A stretch of 64,000 bases of DNA from NZQO01 sp964639255 (GCA_964639255.1 CAZXDP010000001.1:1-64000); one strand, 5' to 3'. Shown: positions 15,327-24,684, counted from the stretch's first letter. The notes: generated by a model not told the origin, from the sequence alone. A program made the numbers and translations.

Positions 15327-16297
15327 TCTTTACTGCTTTTTGGGGTGTTACTATTATGGACCACCCAATCGCGGCCCCAGTTCTCTGATTCAATTTGGGT
15401 CCAAAGGTTAGGAAAAAATTGCACTTTTTGAAAGGCAGGCGGTAAAAATTGCTTCCAATTGGTACCCCCCGTGGCAGAAATTTCCTTTCCCTTGTCGGTA
15501 TTCAAATAACGAAAAGCGGCTCCCATATGTTTTAGCAGCCAATTTACGTTAATGTTAACGTCAAAAGTACGTAATTCTTTTATTAACAGCGCATTATTTT
15601 TTTCTTCCGTGGGTAATTTAACATATTTATGATATAACGTATTCCCTGCGACATCGCGGGCAATTCTCATAAATCGAGGTGTATAGCGATATTCAAACTG
15701 TCGTAACGTAAGCGTTTTTTCTTCCGAAGCAAGATCGGTAGCGCCTTTTTTCCAATAGAGTTGCTCAAAGAGTTCCTCGAGCGGATCTTCTTCTGAATAG
15801 CGCTCCCGAACCGATGCGTGCACCAAGTGGCTCATGGGCGTGCTGTAGAGCTCGATCATACGGAACTGCGCTGACTGAAAACCGCTGGCTGGCAATAACA
15901 ACATACGAAACGCCAAGAATTGCTCGCGGTCCATGCCTTTTATCATAACATCGAACGAGTCGATCAGAATTTCCATGTACCGGTTAATGCGGACCATTTT
16001 CTTTCGGAAAAAATCGGCTTCCTGAAGCTTATCGTCCAAGATTTGCCGTATCTCGTGCAGTATTAGCTTGAAATACAGTTCGGTTATTTGGTGGTAACCG
16101 ATAAATATTTCTTCATCGGGAAAATGGGTGCGGGGTATTTGAAGGCTCAACAAGGTGTCGAGGTGAATATAATCCCAATAGGTTAAGTACCTATCGTGCA
16201 AAAGGCCGTCTAGGTAAGAATTGAGATCCTGGCCCGAGTTCCTGAATTTTTCCTCGAGTTTCTTGATGCGCTGTGCCGTGTTGGGATCTAACTCCAT
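15323..16297 (-). CDS. kynA: Tryptophan 2,3-dioxygenase
   Basis: Heme enzyme that oxidises L-tryptophan to N-formylkynurenine, the first step of the kynurenine route. It has 324 residues. Family landmarks are GYHQITELYFKLILHEI (about 67-83, substrate-binding His), FRMLLLPASGFQSAQFRMIE (about 130-149) and the C-terminal ATGGTNW loop that closes over the substrate. It starts 4 bases after the DUF3108 gene and its stop overlaps the M23 peptidase start. No kynureninase or kynurenine monooxygenase gene is in this window, so later steps must be elsewhere. Confidence 0.95.
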   Translation of the reverse strand: MELDPNTAQRIKKLEEKFRNSGQDLNSYLDGLLHDRYLTYWDYIHLDTLLSLQIPRTHFPDEEIFIGYHQITELYFKLILHEIRQILDDKLQEADFFRKKMVRINRYMEILIDSFDVMIKGMDREQFLAFRMLLLPASGFQSAQFRMIELYSTPMSHLVHASVRERYSEEDPLEELFEQLYWKKGATDLASEEKTLTLRQFEYRYTPRFMRIARDVAGNTLYHKYVKLPTEEKNNALLIKELRTFDVNINVNWLLKHMGAAFRYLNTDKGKEISATGGTNWKQFLPPAFQKVQFFPNLWTQIESENWGRDWVVHNSNTPKSSKD

Positions 16298-16301
16298 GGC
16301 A

Positions 16302-17072
16302 CTAGTCTACCTTTATCCTGAAGGAATGCTTTAACCCTTTGAACTCGGTGAGGGTAGCCTTGAGCGACCCAACCGCTAGTTCTGCCTTGATGAGCAGCGG
16401 CATTTTGTTCTTGTCATCGCTTACCCAAACGGTTAAGCTCTCCTTTTCCTTGAAGACGCGACCGGCCTGGACATAGGGTCTGAAAATCAACGTTGGTATT
16501 TTACCGAACTTGGTATCGAGTTCTTCCCTTCCCAAAAACTTCAACCGAAACTTAAAATTTTCCTTATCGAAGAACATGTTCATATCCAAGGTTTCGCCCA
16601 CCTCGATCTTTTCTGTATCCAAGTGGTTCCGAAGATAGTAAAAAGCCGATACCATATCTTGTGCCTCCTTGGGAAAGGCAACGTTCTCTACCTTTTTGTG
16701 TTTTTTATTGTACACCCTTGCAATGCCCGAGTCGTGGTTAAAATCGATTTGGATATCTTTGGTATGGCCGCCTTCGTCTATCTTCCGAATAAAACGATGC
16801 GGAATATCCCTAGTCTTATCAATATACGACTGGTAGTAATCTTCTACGTTGAAAAACCACTTTGAAAGCCCAACGGTGCGACCTTCGCCCTTCACGTGGT
16901 GCACTGGCCTACCGTTAAGGTAGGTGTCCTTGACCTCAAGCGTGGCGTAGCCGGCCGTTACGAAGCCATAGTGCACGCGGAACTTAAAATACTCGCCGTC
17001 GCCATACGCATCATCTTGGGCGCTAGCCGACAAGAATGCAAGGCATAGAAGTAAGAGCAGCAACGTTCTCAT
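16302..17072 (-). CDS. DUF3108 exported protein
   Basis: A 256-residue periplasmic protein of the DUF3108 family. The ATG at 17072 is preferred over an upstream one at 17102 because it begins a clean signal peptide (RTLLLLLLCLAFLSASAQ). The mature part begins GEYFKFRVHYGFVTAGYATLEV, the typical DUF3108 opening, followed by beta-rich sequence with DMVSAFYYLRN and LTVWVSDDKNKMPLLIKAE. Function is unknown; the fold may bind a lipid or glycan. It sits between hppD and kynA on the same strand with a 4-base gap to kynA. Confidence 0.82.
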   Translation of the reverse strand: MRTLLLLLLCLAFLSASAQDDAYGDGEYFKFRVHYGFVTAGYATLEVKDTYLNGRPVHHVKGEGRTVGLSKWFFNVEDYYQSYIDKTRDIPHRFIRKIDEGGHTKDIQIDFNHDSGIARVYNKKHKKVENVAFPKEAQDMVSAFYYLRNHLDTEKIEVGETLDMNMFFDKENFKFRLKFLGREELDTKFGKIPTLIFRPYVQAGRVFKEKESLTVWVSDDKNKMPLLIKAELAVGSLKATLTEFKGLKHSFRIKVD

Positions 17073-17177
17073 AGATTTGGGAAATAAAGTTTCGAGTGCC
17101 ATAGTACAAGTTCCGTTCCAAAATTGGCACGATACTCTTTATTAAGACGGTCGACCGCTTCTGTTGTTACATGAATT

Positions 17178-18317
17178 TTATAAGGTTCCTCGCGATTCCT
17201 GTTCGCGCTCTATCGCTTCAAAAAGAGCCTTGAAATTTCCCTTTCCGAAGGACTGCGCACCCTTTCTCTGTATGATTTCGAAAAACATGGTGGGTCTATC
17301 TAGCACCGGCTTAGTGAATATTTGCAGCAAGTAGCCTTCGTCGTCCCTATCTATGAGAACTCCCAGCTCTTTTAATGGCCCGAGGTCCTCATCTATTTTA
17401 CCAACCCGGTCGAGAACGGTATCGTAATAGGTTTCTGGCACATACAAAAATTCTACGCCGCGATCGCGAAGCTGGGTAACGGTCTCGATAATATTATCGG
17501 TCGCAACGGCAATGTGTTGCACGCCCGCTCCATTGTAAAAATCGATATATTCCTCAATTTGCGATTTTTTACGGCCTTCCGCAGGTTCATTTATGGGAAA
17601 TTTAATTCGACCGTTACCGTTGCTCATTACCTTGCTCATAAGCGCGGTATATTCGGTTGAAATATCTTTATCGTCAAACGACACCAGCTGTGCGAAACCC
17701 ATCACCTTGGCATAAAAAGAAACCCATTTGTTCATTTCGTTCCACCCCACATTGCCTACCATATGGTCTATGTACTTTAAGCCAAGGGTGTCGGTTTTAT
17801 AAGGTTTGTCTAAGGCCCTATAGCCAGGCATGAAGGGGCCATCGTATTCACTTCGCTCTACAAATATATGAACGGTCTCCCCATAAGTGTGTATGCCAGA
17901 GAGAACTACCTTGCCGTTTTCATCTTCTCTCGTGGTGGGTTCCATATATGGTTTGGCACCTCGCTTGGTGGTTTCCTCGAAGCTTTTGGTGGCATCGTCT
18001 ACCCAAAGGGCCACCACCTTTACCCCATCGCCGTGCATTTCTACGTGACGGTTAATATCCCCTCCTTCTATGAGGGATGATGTAAGTACCAAACGTATTT
18101 TGCCTTGTTGCAATACGTAGGAAACGCTGTCTTTGCTTCCTGTTTCCAATCCTTTATAGGCGATGGGTTGGAAGCCCCAAGCGGTTTGGTAATAGTAGGC
18201 AGCCTGTTTGGCATTGCCTACGTATAGCTCTACAAAATCGGTGCCCAACAACGGAAGAAAATCTTCTGCCTGTGGAACGACTTTTTTTAATTTTTGTGAT
18301 GTGGTATCGGTTGTCAT
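17178..18317 (-). CDS. hppD: 4-Hydroxyphenylpyruvate dioxygenase
   Basis: Non-heme iron dioxygenase that converts 4-hydroxyphenylpyruvate to homogentisate in tyrosine degradation. It has 379 residues with two vicinal-oxygen-chelate domains. The iron ligands are visible as His in YIDHMVGNV (about 184), His in GVQHIAVATDN (about 265) and Glu in MFFEIIQRKG (about 345). The C-terminal helix FGKGNFKALFEAIEREQ closes the active site. The next enzyme of the pathway, homogentisate dioxygenase, is encoded immediately upstream with a 44-base gap, so both are co-transcribed. Confidence 0.97.
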   Translation of the reverse strand: MTTDTTSQKLKKVVPQAEDFLPLLGTDFVELYVGNAKQAAYYYQTAWGFQPIAYKGLETGSKDSVSYVLQQGKIRLVLTSSLIEGGDINRHVEMHGDGVKVVALWVDDATKSFEETTKRGAKPYMEPTTREDENGKVVLSGIHTYGETVHIFVERSEYDGPFMPGYRALDKPYKTDTLGLKYIDHMVGNVGWNEMNKWVSFYAKVMGFAQLVSFDDKDISTEYTALMSKVMSNGNGRIKFPINEPAEGRKKSQIEEYIDFYNGAGVQHIAVATDNIIETVTQLRDRGVEFLYVPETYYDTVLDRVGKIDEDLGPLKELGVLIDRDDEGYLLQIFTKPVLDRPTMFFEIIQRKGAQSFGKGNFKALFEAIEREQESRGTL

Positions 18318-18361
18318 ACTTGCTGTTCTAAGTTATTAATCTTCTCATTGAATCCATGTTC

Positions 18362-19522
18362 TTAATCCTCTAGCCAGCTTTGGTAATAAGTTCCGTCTGC
18401 CAGCTTGAGGGCATCTTCGGTTACCTGAAGCGGTTTAAAGGTGTCGACCATAACGGCCAATTCATCTGTTTTAACTTTCCCGATGCTTCTTTCGGTAGCC
18501 CCAGGATGCGGGCCGTGGGGTATGCCTGCGGGATGCAGTGATATATGTCCTGCATCTATATCGTTTCGGCTCATAAAATCGCCGTCAACATAATAAAGCA
18601 CCTCATCGCTGTCAATGTTGCTATGGTTGTAGGGAGCGGGTATCGAGTCTGGATGATAATCATAGATACGTGGCACAAAACTGCACACCACAAAAGCGTC
18701 TGTTTCGAAGGTTTGGTGCACGGGCGGTGGTTGGTGTATGCGCCCGGTGATGGGCTCAAAATCGTGAATTGAAAAAGCATACGGATAATTGTACCCGTCG
18801 TAGCCCACAACATCGAAGGGATGCGTGGCATACACCATGTCGAACAGTTCGTCTTTCTTTTTAACTTTTATAAGAAAATCGCCTTTTTCGTCGTACGTCT
18901 CTAGTTCGTCAGGCCTTCGAAGGTCCCGTTCGCAAAAGGGCGAATGCTCTAGCAATTGGCCAAACCAGTTGCGGTAGCGCTTTGGAGTGTAAATGGGCCG
19001 TCGCGATTCTACAATAAAGAGCCGGTTATCTTCTGTTTCAAAATCTATTTGGTATATCATGCCTCGGGGAACCACGAGGTAGTCGCCATAGGAAAATTTT
19101 AAATTACCTAGATGGGTGCGCAGGGTGCCACTTCCCTTGTGAATGAACAGCAGCTCATCGGCATCGGTGTTTTTATAAAAATAATCTCTCTGCGATTCCT
19201 TTGGTGCCGCGAGGATAATACTGCAATCGCTATTGGTAAGGATAGTCTTTCGGCTATCAAGATAATCTTTCTCTGGTGCCAATTGAAAACCTTTAAAGCG
19301 GTACGACTGTATGTTGTTGGCCTTGGCGATCTTTGGCGCTACGCTGTGCTGCCCCTTAATTTCCTTTACTTGGGTGGGCCTGTGCACGTGGTACATGTTG
19401 CAGTACATTCCATCAAAGCCAATAGTGCCAAACAACTGCTCGTAGTATAGGCCGCCATCTGGCTTTCTAAATTGGGTGTGGCGTTTGTGGGGAATCTTCC
19501 CCATTTTATGGTAAAAAGGCAT
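18362..19522 (-). CDS. hmgA: Homogentisate 1,2-dioxygenase
   Basis: Opens the ring of homogentisate to maleylacetoacetate in tyrosine catabolism. It has 386 residues from the ATG at 19522, which starts the usual flavobacterial N-terminus PFYHKMGKIPHKRHTQFRKP; an upstream in-frame start would add 18 unrelated residues. Cupin-type motifs follow, including DELLFIHKGSGTLRTHLGN and the iron-binding segment with HPAGIPHGPHPGATE near residue 330-345. It is the first gene of the operon hmgA-hppD-DUF3108-kynA-M23. Maleylacetoacetate isomerase and fumarylacetoacetase genes are not in this window. Confidence 0.96.
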   Translation of the reverse strand: MPFYHKMGKIPHKRHTQFRKPDGGLYYEQLFGTIGFDGMYCNMYHVHRPTQVKEIKGQHSVAPKIAKANNIQSYRFKGFQLAPEKDYLDSRKTILTNSDCSIILAAPKESQRDYFYKNTDADELLFIHKGSGTLRTHLGNLKFSYGDYLVVPRGMIYQIDFETEDNRLFIVESRRPIYTPKRYRNWFGQLLEHSPFCERDLRRPDELETYDEKGDFLIKVKKKDELFDMVYATHPFDVVGYDGYNYPYAFSIHDFEPITGRIHQPPPVHQTFETDAFVVCSFVPRIYDYHPDSIPAPYNHSNIDSDEVLYYVDGDFMSRNDIDAGHISLHPAGIPHGPHPGATERSIGKVKTDELAVMVDTFKPLQVTEDALKLADGTYYQSWLED

Positions 19523-19539
19523 AAATACTGAGTTTCTTA

Positions 19540-19551
19540 CACAAATATCGG
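19540..19551 (-). promoter_or_regulatory. Putative -7 region of the hmgA operon
   Basis: The minus strand reads CCGATATTTGTG, containing GATATTTG, one mismatch from TAnnTTTG. Its TTTG ends 19 bases before the hmgA ATG. The core CCGATATTTG recurs in both arms of the palindrome between the GNAT gene and fbp. Confidence 0.4.
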
Positions 19552-19619
19552 AAAAATTTGGCGGGATCGGGCTCAAGGAATTATTAAAACTGTGGTACAG
19601 CCGTACATCGGATAAATCC

Positions 19620-19627
19620 TATCTTTG
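19620..19627 (+). promoter_or_regulatory. -7 element of the GLPGLI gene
   Basis: TATCTTTG matches TAnnTTTG exactly and ends 20 bases before the ATG at 19648. Confidence 0.5.
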
Positions 19628-19647
19628 CCTAATTCAAAACAATTCTT

Positions 19648-20352
19648 ATGAGAAGTATATTCGGTTTGTTGTGGGTGGTAATTATTTGTCTTCCCTTAAA
19701 CGCGCAAAATATTCTCGTCACGTATGAAACTGAATCGAAGCTTGATACAAAACAGTTGGCCGATAGCACTGTAGAGGATGATGCTAAGATGTACTACATT
19801 ATGAAATTGGCCCAAGATTTTGAAGAACTCCAGTACATACTGAAAATAAGCGACGGTGCGGCACAATTTGAGTTGGCGCCTTCCGTGCGAATGCGTTTGA
19901 ACTTCGACAATTGGCATGCACAAATGGAGAAGGAGCGCCTTCATTATGTAGATTCACTCATAGCTATCGAACAAAAAACGTTTCTAGGCAAGCCCGTACT
20001 GGTAACCGAACCTTCGTACAACTACCAATGGCAAATCACAACCGATACGCTCACGATTCTAACCTATCCTTGCATAAAAGCAAAGCGTGCCAAGCAACAA
20101 GATGATCCAGAGATTGAGGCGTGGTTTGCCCCAACCTTACCATATTCCTTCGGACCGTTAAGATATCACGGCCTGCCAGGGCTCATCCTTCAGCTCACCC
20201 AAAACGGAAAGTTGGTATATAGGGCCTCCCATATATCGTTTGATGAATCGTTTTCAATAGTAAAACCTACCTCCGGTTTGCGAATGGAACGTCGCGCATA
20301 CAACGAAATGGTTCAACGGGAAAATACCCTCCATCGAACGAGCAAGGACTAA
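19648..20352 (+). CDS. GLPGLI family exported protein
   Basis: A 234-residue secreted protein of the Bacteroidota GLPGLI family, named for the motif seen here as YHGLPGLILQL at about residue 174. The signal peptide is RSIFGLLWVVIICLPLNAQ. The sequence between shows the usual pattern of this family: YQWQITTDTLTILTYPCIKA, then EAWFAPTLPYSFGPLRYHGLPG. Function is unknown, though its wide occurrence in multiple copies suggests a surface or periplasmic role. Its stop codon overlaps the stop of the convergent patatin gene by four bases. Confidence 0.88.
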   Translation: MRSIFGLLWVVIICLPLNAQNILVTYETESKLDTKQLADSTVEDDAKMYYIMKLAQDFEELQYILKISDGAAQFELAPSVRMRLNFDNWHAQMEKERLHYVDSLIAIEQKTFLGKPVLVTEPSYNYQWQITTDTLTILTYPCIKAKRAKQQDDPEIEAWFAPTLPYSFGPLRYHGLPGLILQLTQNGKLVYRASHISFDESFSIVKPTSGLRMERRAYNEMVQRENTLHRTSKD

Positions 20353-22586
20353 AAGCGAAACCCCGCACTTACAAACCATTCGCTAGCGTCCAACTCTGGT
20401 GAATAGGAATATTTTACTTCAATGGGGCCTAAAAATGTTTCCAAACCATATCCCAGGGCAAAACCACTATGATCTATCCCATCGATCCACCGGCCCTCGG
20501 TAAATAAATCGTCTCCAATTTTCGAGATGTTCACCGTAGCGTTGAGGTGGTTTTTACTAAAAAGCTCATAATCTATGGTCATTTCAGACCTTAAGTAGGT
20601 GTTACCTCGTAAACTTAGAGCCTCATAGCCTAGCAATGGGATGATATTATTTATGCGCTTAAACCCATAGCCTCCCATGAAAAAATCGAGCGAGCGCGTC
20701 GCGTCATTGCCAATGGTAAATCCGCCTTCGGTGCCCAGATGTACCGAGAAATCGTTTAAAAAGCTAAAGGCATAACCAGCTTTGGCCTTTGCAATCGAAA
20801 ATTTATCAAAATCGTCATTCTGCCCTTTGGCCAATAGGTACAAGTGAAAATCACCTTCAAAAAACAAGCCTGCTCTTGGGAAAAAGGTATTGTCAAAGGT
20901 GTCGTATTTTAAATAGCCATAGGTGCTGAAATAATTGGTATTTTCAAATACCGTACGCGGATTGTTATCTTCATCGATACCAATGGTTTCAGATAGGAAT
21001 TTAAGCCATTTGTGCTCTACGCCCATTCCCAGCAGGAAGGTTCGCTTAAACAGTGTTTCTACATAGATGCGGTTGGTAAGATCCCCATATCGCAGACTAA
21101 GCTCATTTATCGACACGGTCTCGTCAGCTATTTCCGGGAGCAGGAAGTCTACATCGACATCTTTATCGAAAAAATCGTATCGGGAACTAAGGCCAACACT
21201 CCAATAAAAACCCTTGTCTATGTAATAGTTGAAGTTATACCGGATGTTATCGCCCACTATAAAATCGAACGAGGCAATATCGTTGTTGGTAAACAGCCGC
21301 TTACGTGTCACGTTCGCCAGCCCTGCCGCCCGAAACAAATCATCATAATGTGCCCCAAGTCGCAATAAGGTTCGCGAATCGCTTTCCCGAAGTTGGAATT
21401 TTACCGTATACACATCTTTATCGGTCTCGATAAAACGGTAATTGATATCTTGGAAATTGCCCGTGGCCGAAAGGTTGTTCACTCCCTCGTTGAATCGTGC
21501 GTAGGTTACCTCATCGGCAATGCGCAGCTTGAGTTTCCCCAAAACATACGAACGGGAATAATTTTCATTCCCTTCGATATCTATTTTAGAGATAAAAATA
21601 CTGTTGGACGTATCAAATTGAACAGCAGGCTTTTTTATGGGACGCTGCTTTTTGGCAATGCCCGCCAAGGTATCGAGGTAGGCCGATGTTGCCGCTTCCC
21701 CAGCCTCGATGATGCGGCGGCCCTCATTGAAGGAAACCACCGAAAAATCATCGATACTGGGATGTATGTACACATCGGTTTTTTTGCGTTTTTCAATCAT
21801 ATCCTCTATGGTCCTGAAATTATTTATTTGCACCATTACCGAAAACGCCGAACGAAGATTGTCGCGTGCCCGCAGGCTGTCCTGTACATCCACACCAATT
21901 ATAATATCGGCGCCCTTGGCCCGTACCTCATCTACGGGATAGTTATTCACCACCCCGCCGTCAACCAGTACTTTTTCATTTATCACTACGGGACTGAATA
22001 GCGACGGAAGCGCTCCACTGGCCGTAATGGCTCGCGGTAAATACCCTTCATCCAAAAGCACCTCTTCTCCAGTTTCCACATTGGTGGCCACGCAAAAGAA
22101 GGGGATGGGCAAATTCTCGAAATTGCGAATGTGGCTTACGTGCGAGGTAAGCTTTGAAATGAGATTGTAAACATTTTGCCCTTTGGAAATCCCCGAAGGA
22201 AATTTCAGCTGGAAATTATCGAACGGTAACGTAATGGCATATTTCTCGGTTGCACCTTTTTCAAAGAACGTTTTTGCACTGCGCGGCACATCGTCCTGAA
22301 TGAGGGTTTCAAAATCGATACTCTGGAAAATGGAATCTAACTGGCGTGCAGAATATCCCGCGGCATAAAGACCGCCAATAATGGCTCCCATGCTGGTTCC
22401 GCCAATGTAATCTACCCGCACACCCGAATCTTCCAGCACCTTAAGGGCGCCTATATGGGCCAACCCCTTTGCGCCACCGCCACTAAGCACCAACCCTACC
22501 TTGAGATCGGTCTCCGCTTCCTCTTGCGAAAAGAGACCTGCCGTTACGAGCAGTGTAAATATGAATACTATTTTTTTCAGTTTCAA
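20349..22586 (-). CDS. Patatin-like phospholipase fused to POTRA and beta barrel (type Vd-like)
   Basis: A 745-residue protein with signal peptide (KLKKIVFIFTLLVTAGLFSQ), a patatin domain at about 28-300 and a C-terminal outer-membrane barrel. The patatin catalytic elements are complete: oxyanion hole GGGAKG (about 36-41), nucleophile GTSMG (Ser65) and DGG (Asp209). A POTRA-like stretch (FISKIDIEGNENYSRSYVLGKL, about 333-354) joins it to a Bac_surface_Ag-type barrel ending in FVSAGFRF with terminal Phe. This is the layout of PlpD of Pseudomonas aeruginosa, the model of type Vd secretion. Relatives are common in Bacteroidota. Whether the patatin domain stays attached is unknown. Confidence 0.93.
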   Translation of the reverse strand: MKLKKIVFIFTLLVTAGLFSQEEAETDLKVGLVLSGGGAKGLAHIGALKVLEDSGVRVDYIGGTSMGAIIGGLYAAGYSARQLDSIFQSIDFETLIQDDVPRSAKTFFEKGATEKYAITLPFDNFQLKFPSGISKGQNVYNLISKLTSHVSHIRNFENLPIPFFCVATNVETGEEVLLDEGYLPRAITASGALPSLFSPVVINEKVLVDGGVVNNYPVDEVRAKGADIIIGVDVQDSLRARDNLRSAFSVMVQINNFRTIEDMIEKRKKTDVYIHPSIDDFSVVSFNEGRRIIEAGEAATSAYLDTLAGIAKKQRPIKKPAVQFDTSNSIFISKIDIEGNENYSRSYVLGKLKLRIADEVTYARFNEGVNNLSATGNFQDINYRFIETDKDVYTVKFQLRESDSRTLLRLGAHYDDLFRAAGLANVTRKRLFTNNDIASFDFIVGDNIRYNFNYYIDKGFYWSVGLSSRYDFFDKDVDVDFLLPEIADETVSINELSLRYGDLTNRIYVETLFKRTFLLGMGVEHKWLKFLSETIGIDEDNNPRTVFENTNYFSTYGYLKYDTFDNTFFPRAGLFFEGDFHLYLLAKGQNDDFDKFSIAKAKAGYAFSFLNDFSVHLGTEGGFTIGNDATRSLDFFMGGYGFKRINNIIPLLGYEALSLRGNTYLRSEMTIDYELFSKNHLNATVNISKIGDDLFTEGRWIDGIDHSGFALGYGLETFLGPIEVKYSYSPELDASEWFVSAGFRF

Positions 22587-22657
22587 ACTACTTTTATTGC
22601 CAAATAGGTACTGTTACCCTTGGTCTCGTTACATTTTCCACGCAACTGTATTGGAAT

Positions 22658-24457
22658 TTATTGCCTTTGATTTTGAAAATGCGTTACAATTTTCTTGGCC
22701 CTGTTAGCTCCTACTACCTTCGCCAACTCATCAAAACTGGCCCTTTCTATGCGCTTGGTGCTTTTAAATTGCTTTAAAAGGGTCACCACGGTTTTCTCCC
22801 CAATACCGGGAATGGTTTCCAAAGCTGTATTGAGCGCCTCCTTGCTTCGCTTATCGCGGTGGAAGGTAATTCCGAAACGATGCGCCTCATTGCGCAGTTG
22901 CTGTATTATTTTCAATGTTTCGCTCTTTTTGTCCAAATAGAGCGGAATGGGATCATCGGGATAAAACAGCTCCTCCAGCCGCTTGGCGATACCCACAATC
23001 GCAATCGTGCCGCGCAGACCCAACCGTTCTAAGCTCTTTAAGGCAGAAGACAACTGTCCCTTGCCCCCATCTATGATGATAAGTTGCGGTAAGGGTTGCT
23101 CCTCCTCAAGCAATCTTTTGTACCGTCGGTAAACCACCTCTTCCATCGAGGCAAAATCATCTGGTCCCTCAACGGTTTTTATAATGAATTTACGATAGTC
23201 CTTCTTGCTTGGTTTTCCGTTCTTGAATACGACACAGGCTGCCACTGGATGGGTACCCTGTATGTTGCTGTTGTCAAAACATTCAATGTGACGGGGCTCT
23301 TCTGAAAGGCGCAAGTCGCTTTTCATCTGCGCCATAATACGCTTTTCATGCCTATCTGGATCTACAATCTTGGCTTGCTTGAACCGTTCCATTCGATAAT
23401 ACTTGGCATTGCGCTGGGACAATTCCAGTATTTTCTTCTTATCACCCAATTTGGGCACGTGTACCTTAATGCCCGCTTCGGTGTCAATGTCCAAGGGCAC
23501 GTAAATTTCCTTCGATTGGGAGTTAAACCGCTGCCGAAGTTCCACCACGGCCAGGGTAAGCAGTTCTACATCATTTTCCTGAAGCTTTTTCTTGATTTCG
23601 AGGGTATGCGAGCGGATGATACTTCCGAAGGAAATTTGAAGAAAGTTTACATAGGCATAGCTCTCATCGGAAACTATGGAAAAGACGTCGACATTGTTGA
23701 TTTTTGGGTTTACTACCGTACTTTTAACCTGGTAGTTCTCGAGGATGTCTATTTTTTCCTTGACCCGTTGTGCATCTTCAAACCGTAGTCCTTCGGCATA
23801 GCGCTTCATCTGGTTTTTGAACTGGGTGAGCGATTCCTTGAAATTTCCCTTTATGATGTTGCGAATGGCCTCAATGTTCTTTTGGTACTCGCTCTCTGGC
23901 TGTTTCCCCTCGCAGGGGCCGGCACAATTGCCTAAATGGAACTCTAGGCATACTTTATACTTATCGGCGCGTATTTTCTCCTCGGCAAGATCGTAATTGC
24001 AGGTGCGTAAGGGATAGAGTCCGCGAATTAGGTCTAGCAGCGTATGCACAGTTTTCATACTGGTATACGGCCCGTAGTACTCTGAGCCGTCCTTGATAAG
24101 CCTTCGGGTAGGGAATACCCTTGGGAAGCGCTCGTTCTTTATGCAGATCCAAGGATACGATTTGTCATCCTTGAGCATTACGTTATAGCGCGGCTGGTAT
24201 TTTTTAATCAGGTTATTTTCCAGCAATAGGGCGTCCGTTTCGGTGGCTACGACTATATGCTTAATGGTGTCGATTTTTTTTACCAGCAAGCGGGTGCGCG
24301 CGTTGTCGTGCTGTTTGGTAAAGTAGGAAGACACCCGTTTTTTGAGGTTTTTCGCCTTTCCTACATATAGTAATTTCCCATTTTTGTCATAATATTGGTA
24401 AACCCCCGGTGCATCTGGGAGTGTCGCTATTTGAAGGGTGACAGAGGGCTGGGCCAT
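22658..24457 (-). CDS. uvrC: Excinuclease ABC subunit UvrC
   Basis: Makes both incisions in nucleotide excision repair together with UvrB. It has 599 residues. Domains in order are GIY-YIG nuclease (GVYQYYDKNGKLLYVGKAKNLKKR, from about 18), the Cys cluster CLEFHLGNCAGPC, a UVR helical hairpin (about 205-240) for UvrB contact, the RNase H-like 5' nuclease (HIECFDNSNIQGTHPVAACVVF and IIDGGKGQL) and the C-terminal helix-hairpin-helix (IPGIGEKTVVTLLKQFKS). All motifs are intact. A -7 element ends only four bases before the ATG, so the mRNA may be leaderless. Confidence 0.97.
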   Translation of the reverse strand: MAQPSVTLQIATLPDAPGVYQYYDKNGKLLYVGKAKNLKKRVSSYFTKQHDNARTRLLVKKIDTIKHIVVATETDALLLENNLIKKYQPRYNVMLKDDKSYPWICIKNERFPRVFPTRRLIKDGSEYYGPYTSMKTVHTLLDLIRGLYPLRTCNYDLAEEKIRADKYKVCLEFHLGNCAGPCEGKQPESEYQKNIEAIRNIIKGNFKESLTQFKNQMKRYAEGLRFEDAQRVKEKIDILENYQVKSTVVNPKINNVDVFSIVSDESYAYVNFLQISFGSIIRSHTLEIKKKLQENDVELLTLAVVELRQRFNSQSKEIYVPLDIDTEAGIKVHVPKLGDKKKILELSQRNAKYYRMERFKQAKIVDPDRHEKRIMAQMKSDLRLSEEPRHIECFDNSNIQGTHPVAACVVFKNGKPSKKDYRKFIIKTVEGPDDFASMEEVVYRRYKRLLEEEQPLPQLIIIDGGKGQLSSALKSLERLGLRGTIAIVGIAKRLEELFYPDDPIPLYLDKKSETLKIIQQLRNEAHRFGITFHRDKRSKEALNTALETIPGIGEKTVVTLLKQFKSTKRIERASFDELAKVVGANRAKKIVTHFQNQRQ

Positions 24458-24461
24458 AGGC

Positions 24462-24469
24462 CAAAGATA
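24462..24469 (-). promoter_or_regulatory. -7 element of uvrC, predicted leaderless start
   Basis: On the minus strand TATCTTTG, an exact TAnnTTTG, ends four bases before the ATG at 24457. With the usual 5-7 base distance, transcription would start at or next to the initiation codon. Confidence 0.45.
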
Positions 24470-24642
24470 GCAGATGTTGGCTAGTATGCTTTTCCCTACT
24501 CTAAGTAATTTTTGTTAAGATTGGGTTAATCGCTCTGCTCCCGAGAAAAAATGAAATCTATTTGGCTCTATCTTGCTTGAAAAAAATTGCGATTCGCACA
24601 ATATCAATATTTCATTTGAAAAAGAAGCAGCTTGATATATCG

Positions 24643-24666
24643 CCGTTACATTTTTAGTATTTTGCA
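24643..24666 (+). promoter_or_regulatory. Promoter-like element 1, upstream of the first rimK
   Basis: Contains CCGTTACA, a T-run, then AGTATTTTGCA, 18 bases before the ATG at 24685. Nearly the same string occurs upstream of the zinc protease gene (25604-25625). The TATTTTG part resembles a -7 element with shorter spacing. Confidence 0.45.
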
Positions 24667-24684
24667 CGCCAAAAGCGACTTGGT

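Noticed and set aside
24470..24642. Possible small gene between uvrC and rimK
   Set aside because: No open frame with a sensible start; AT-rich non-coding sequence.
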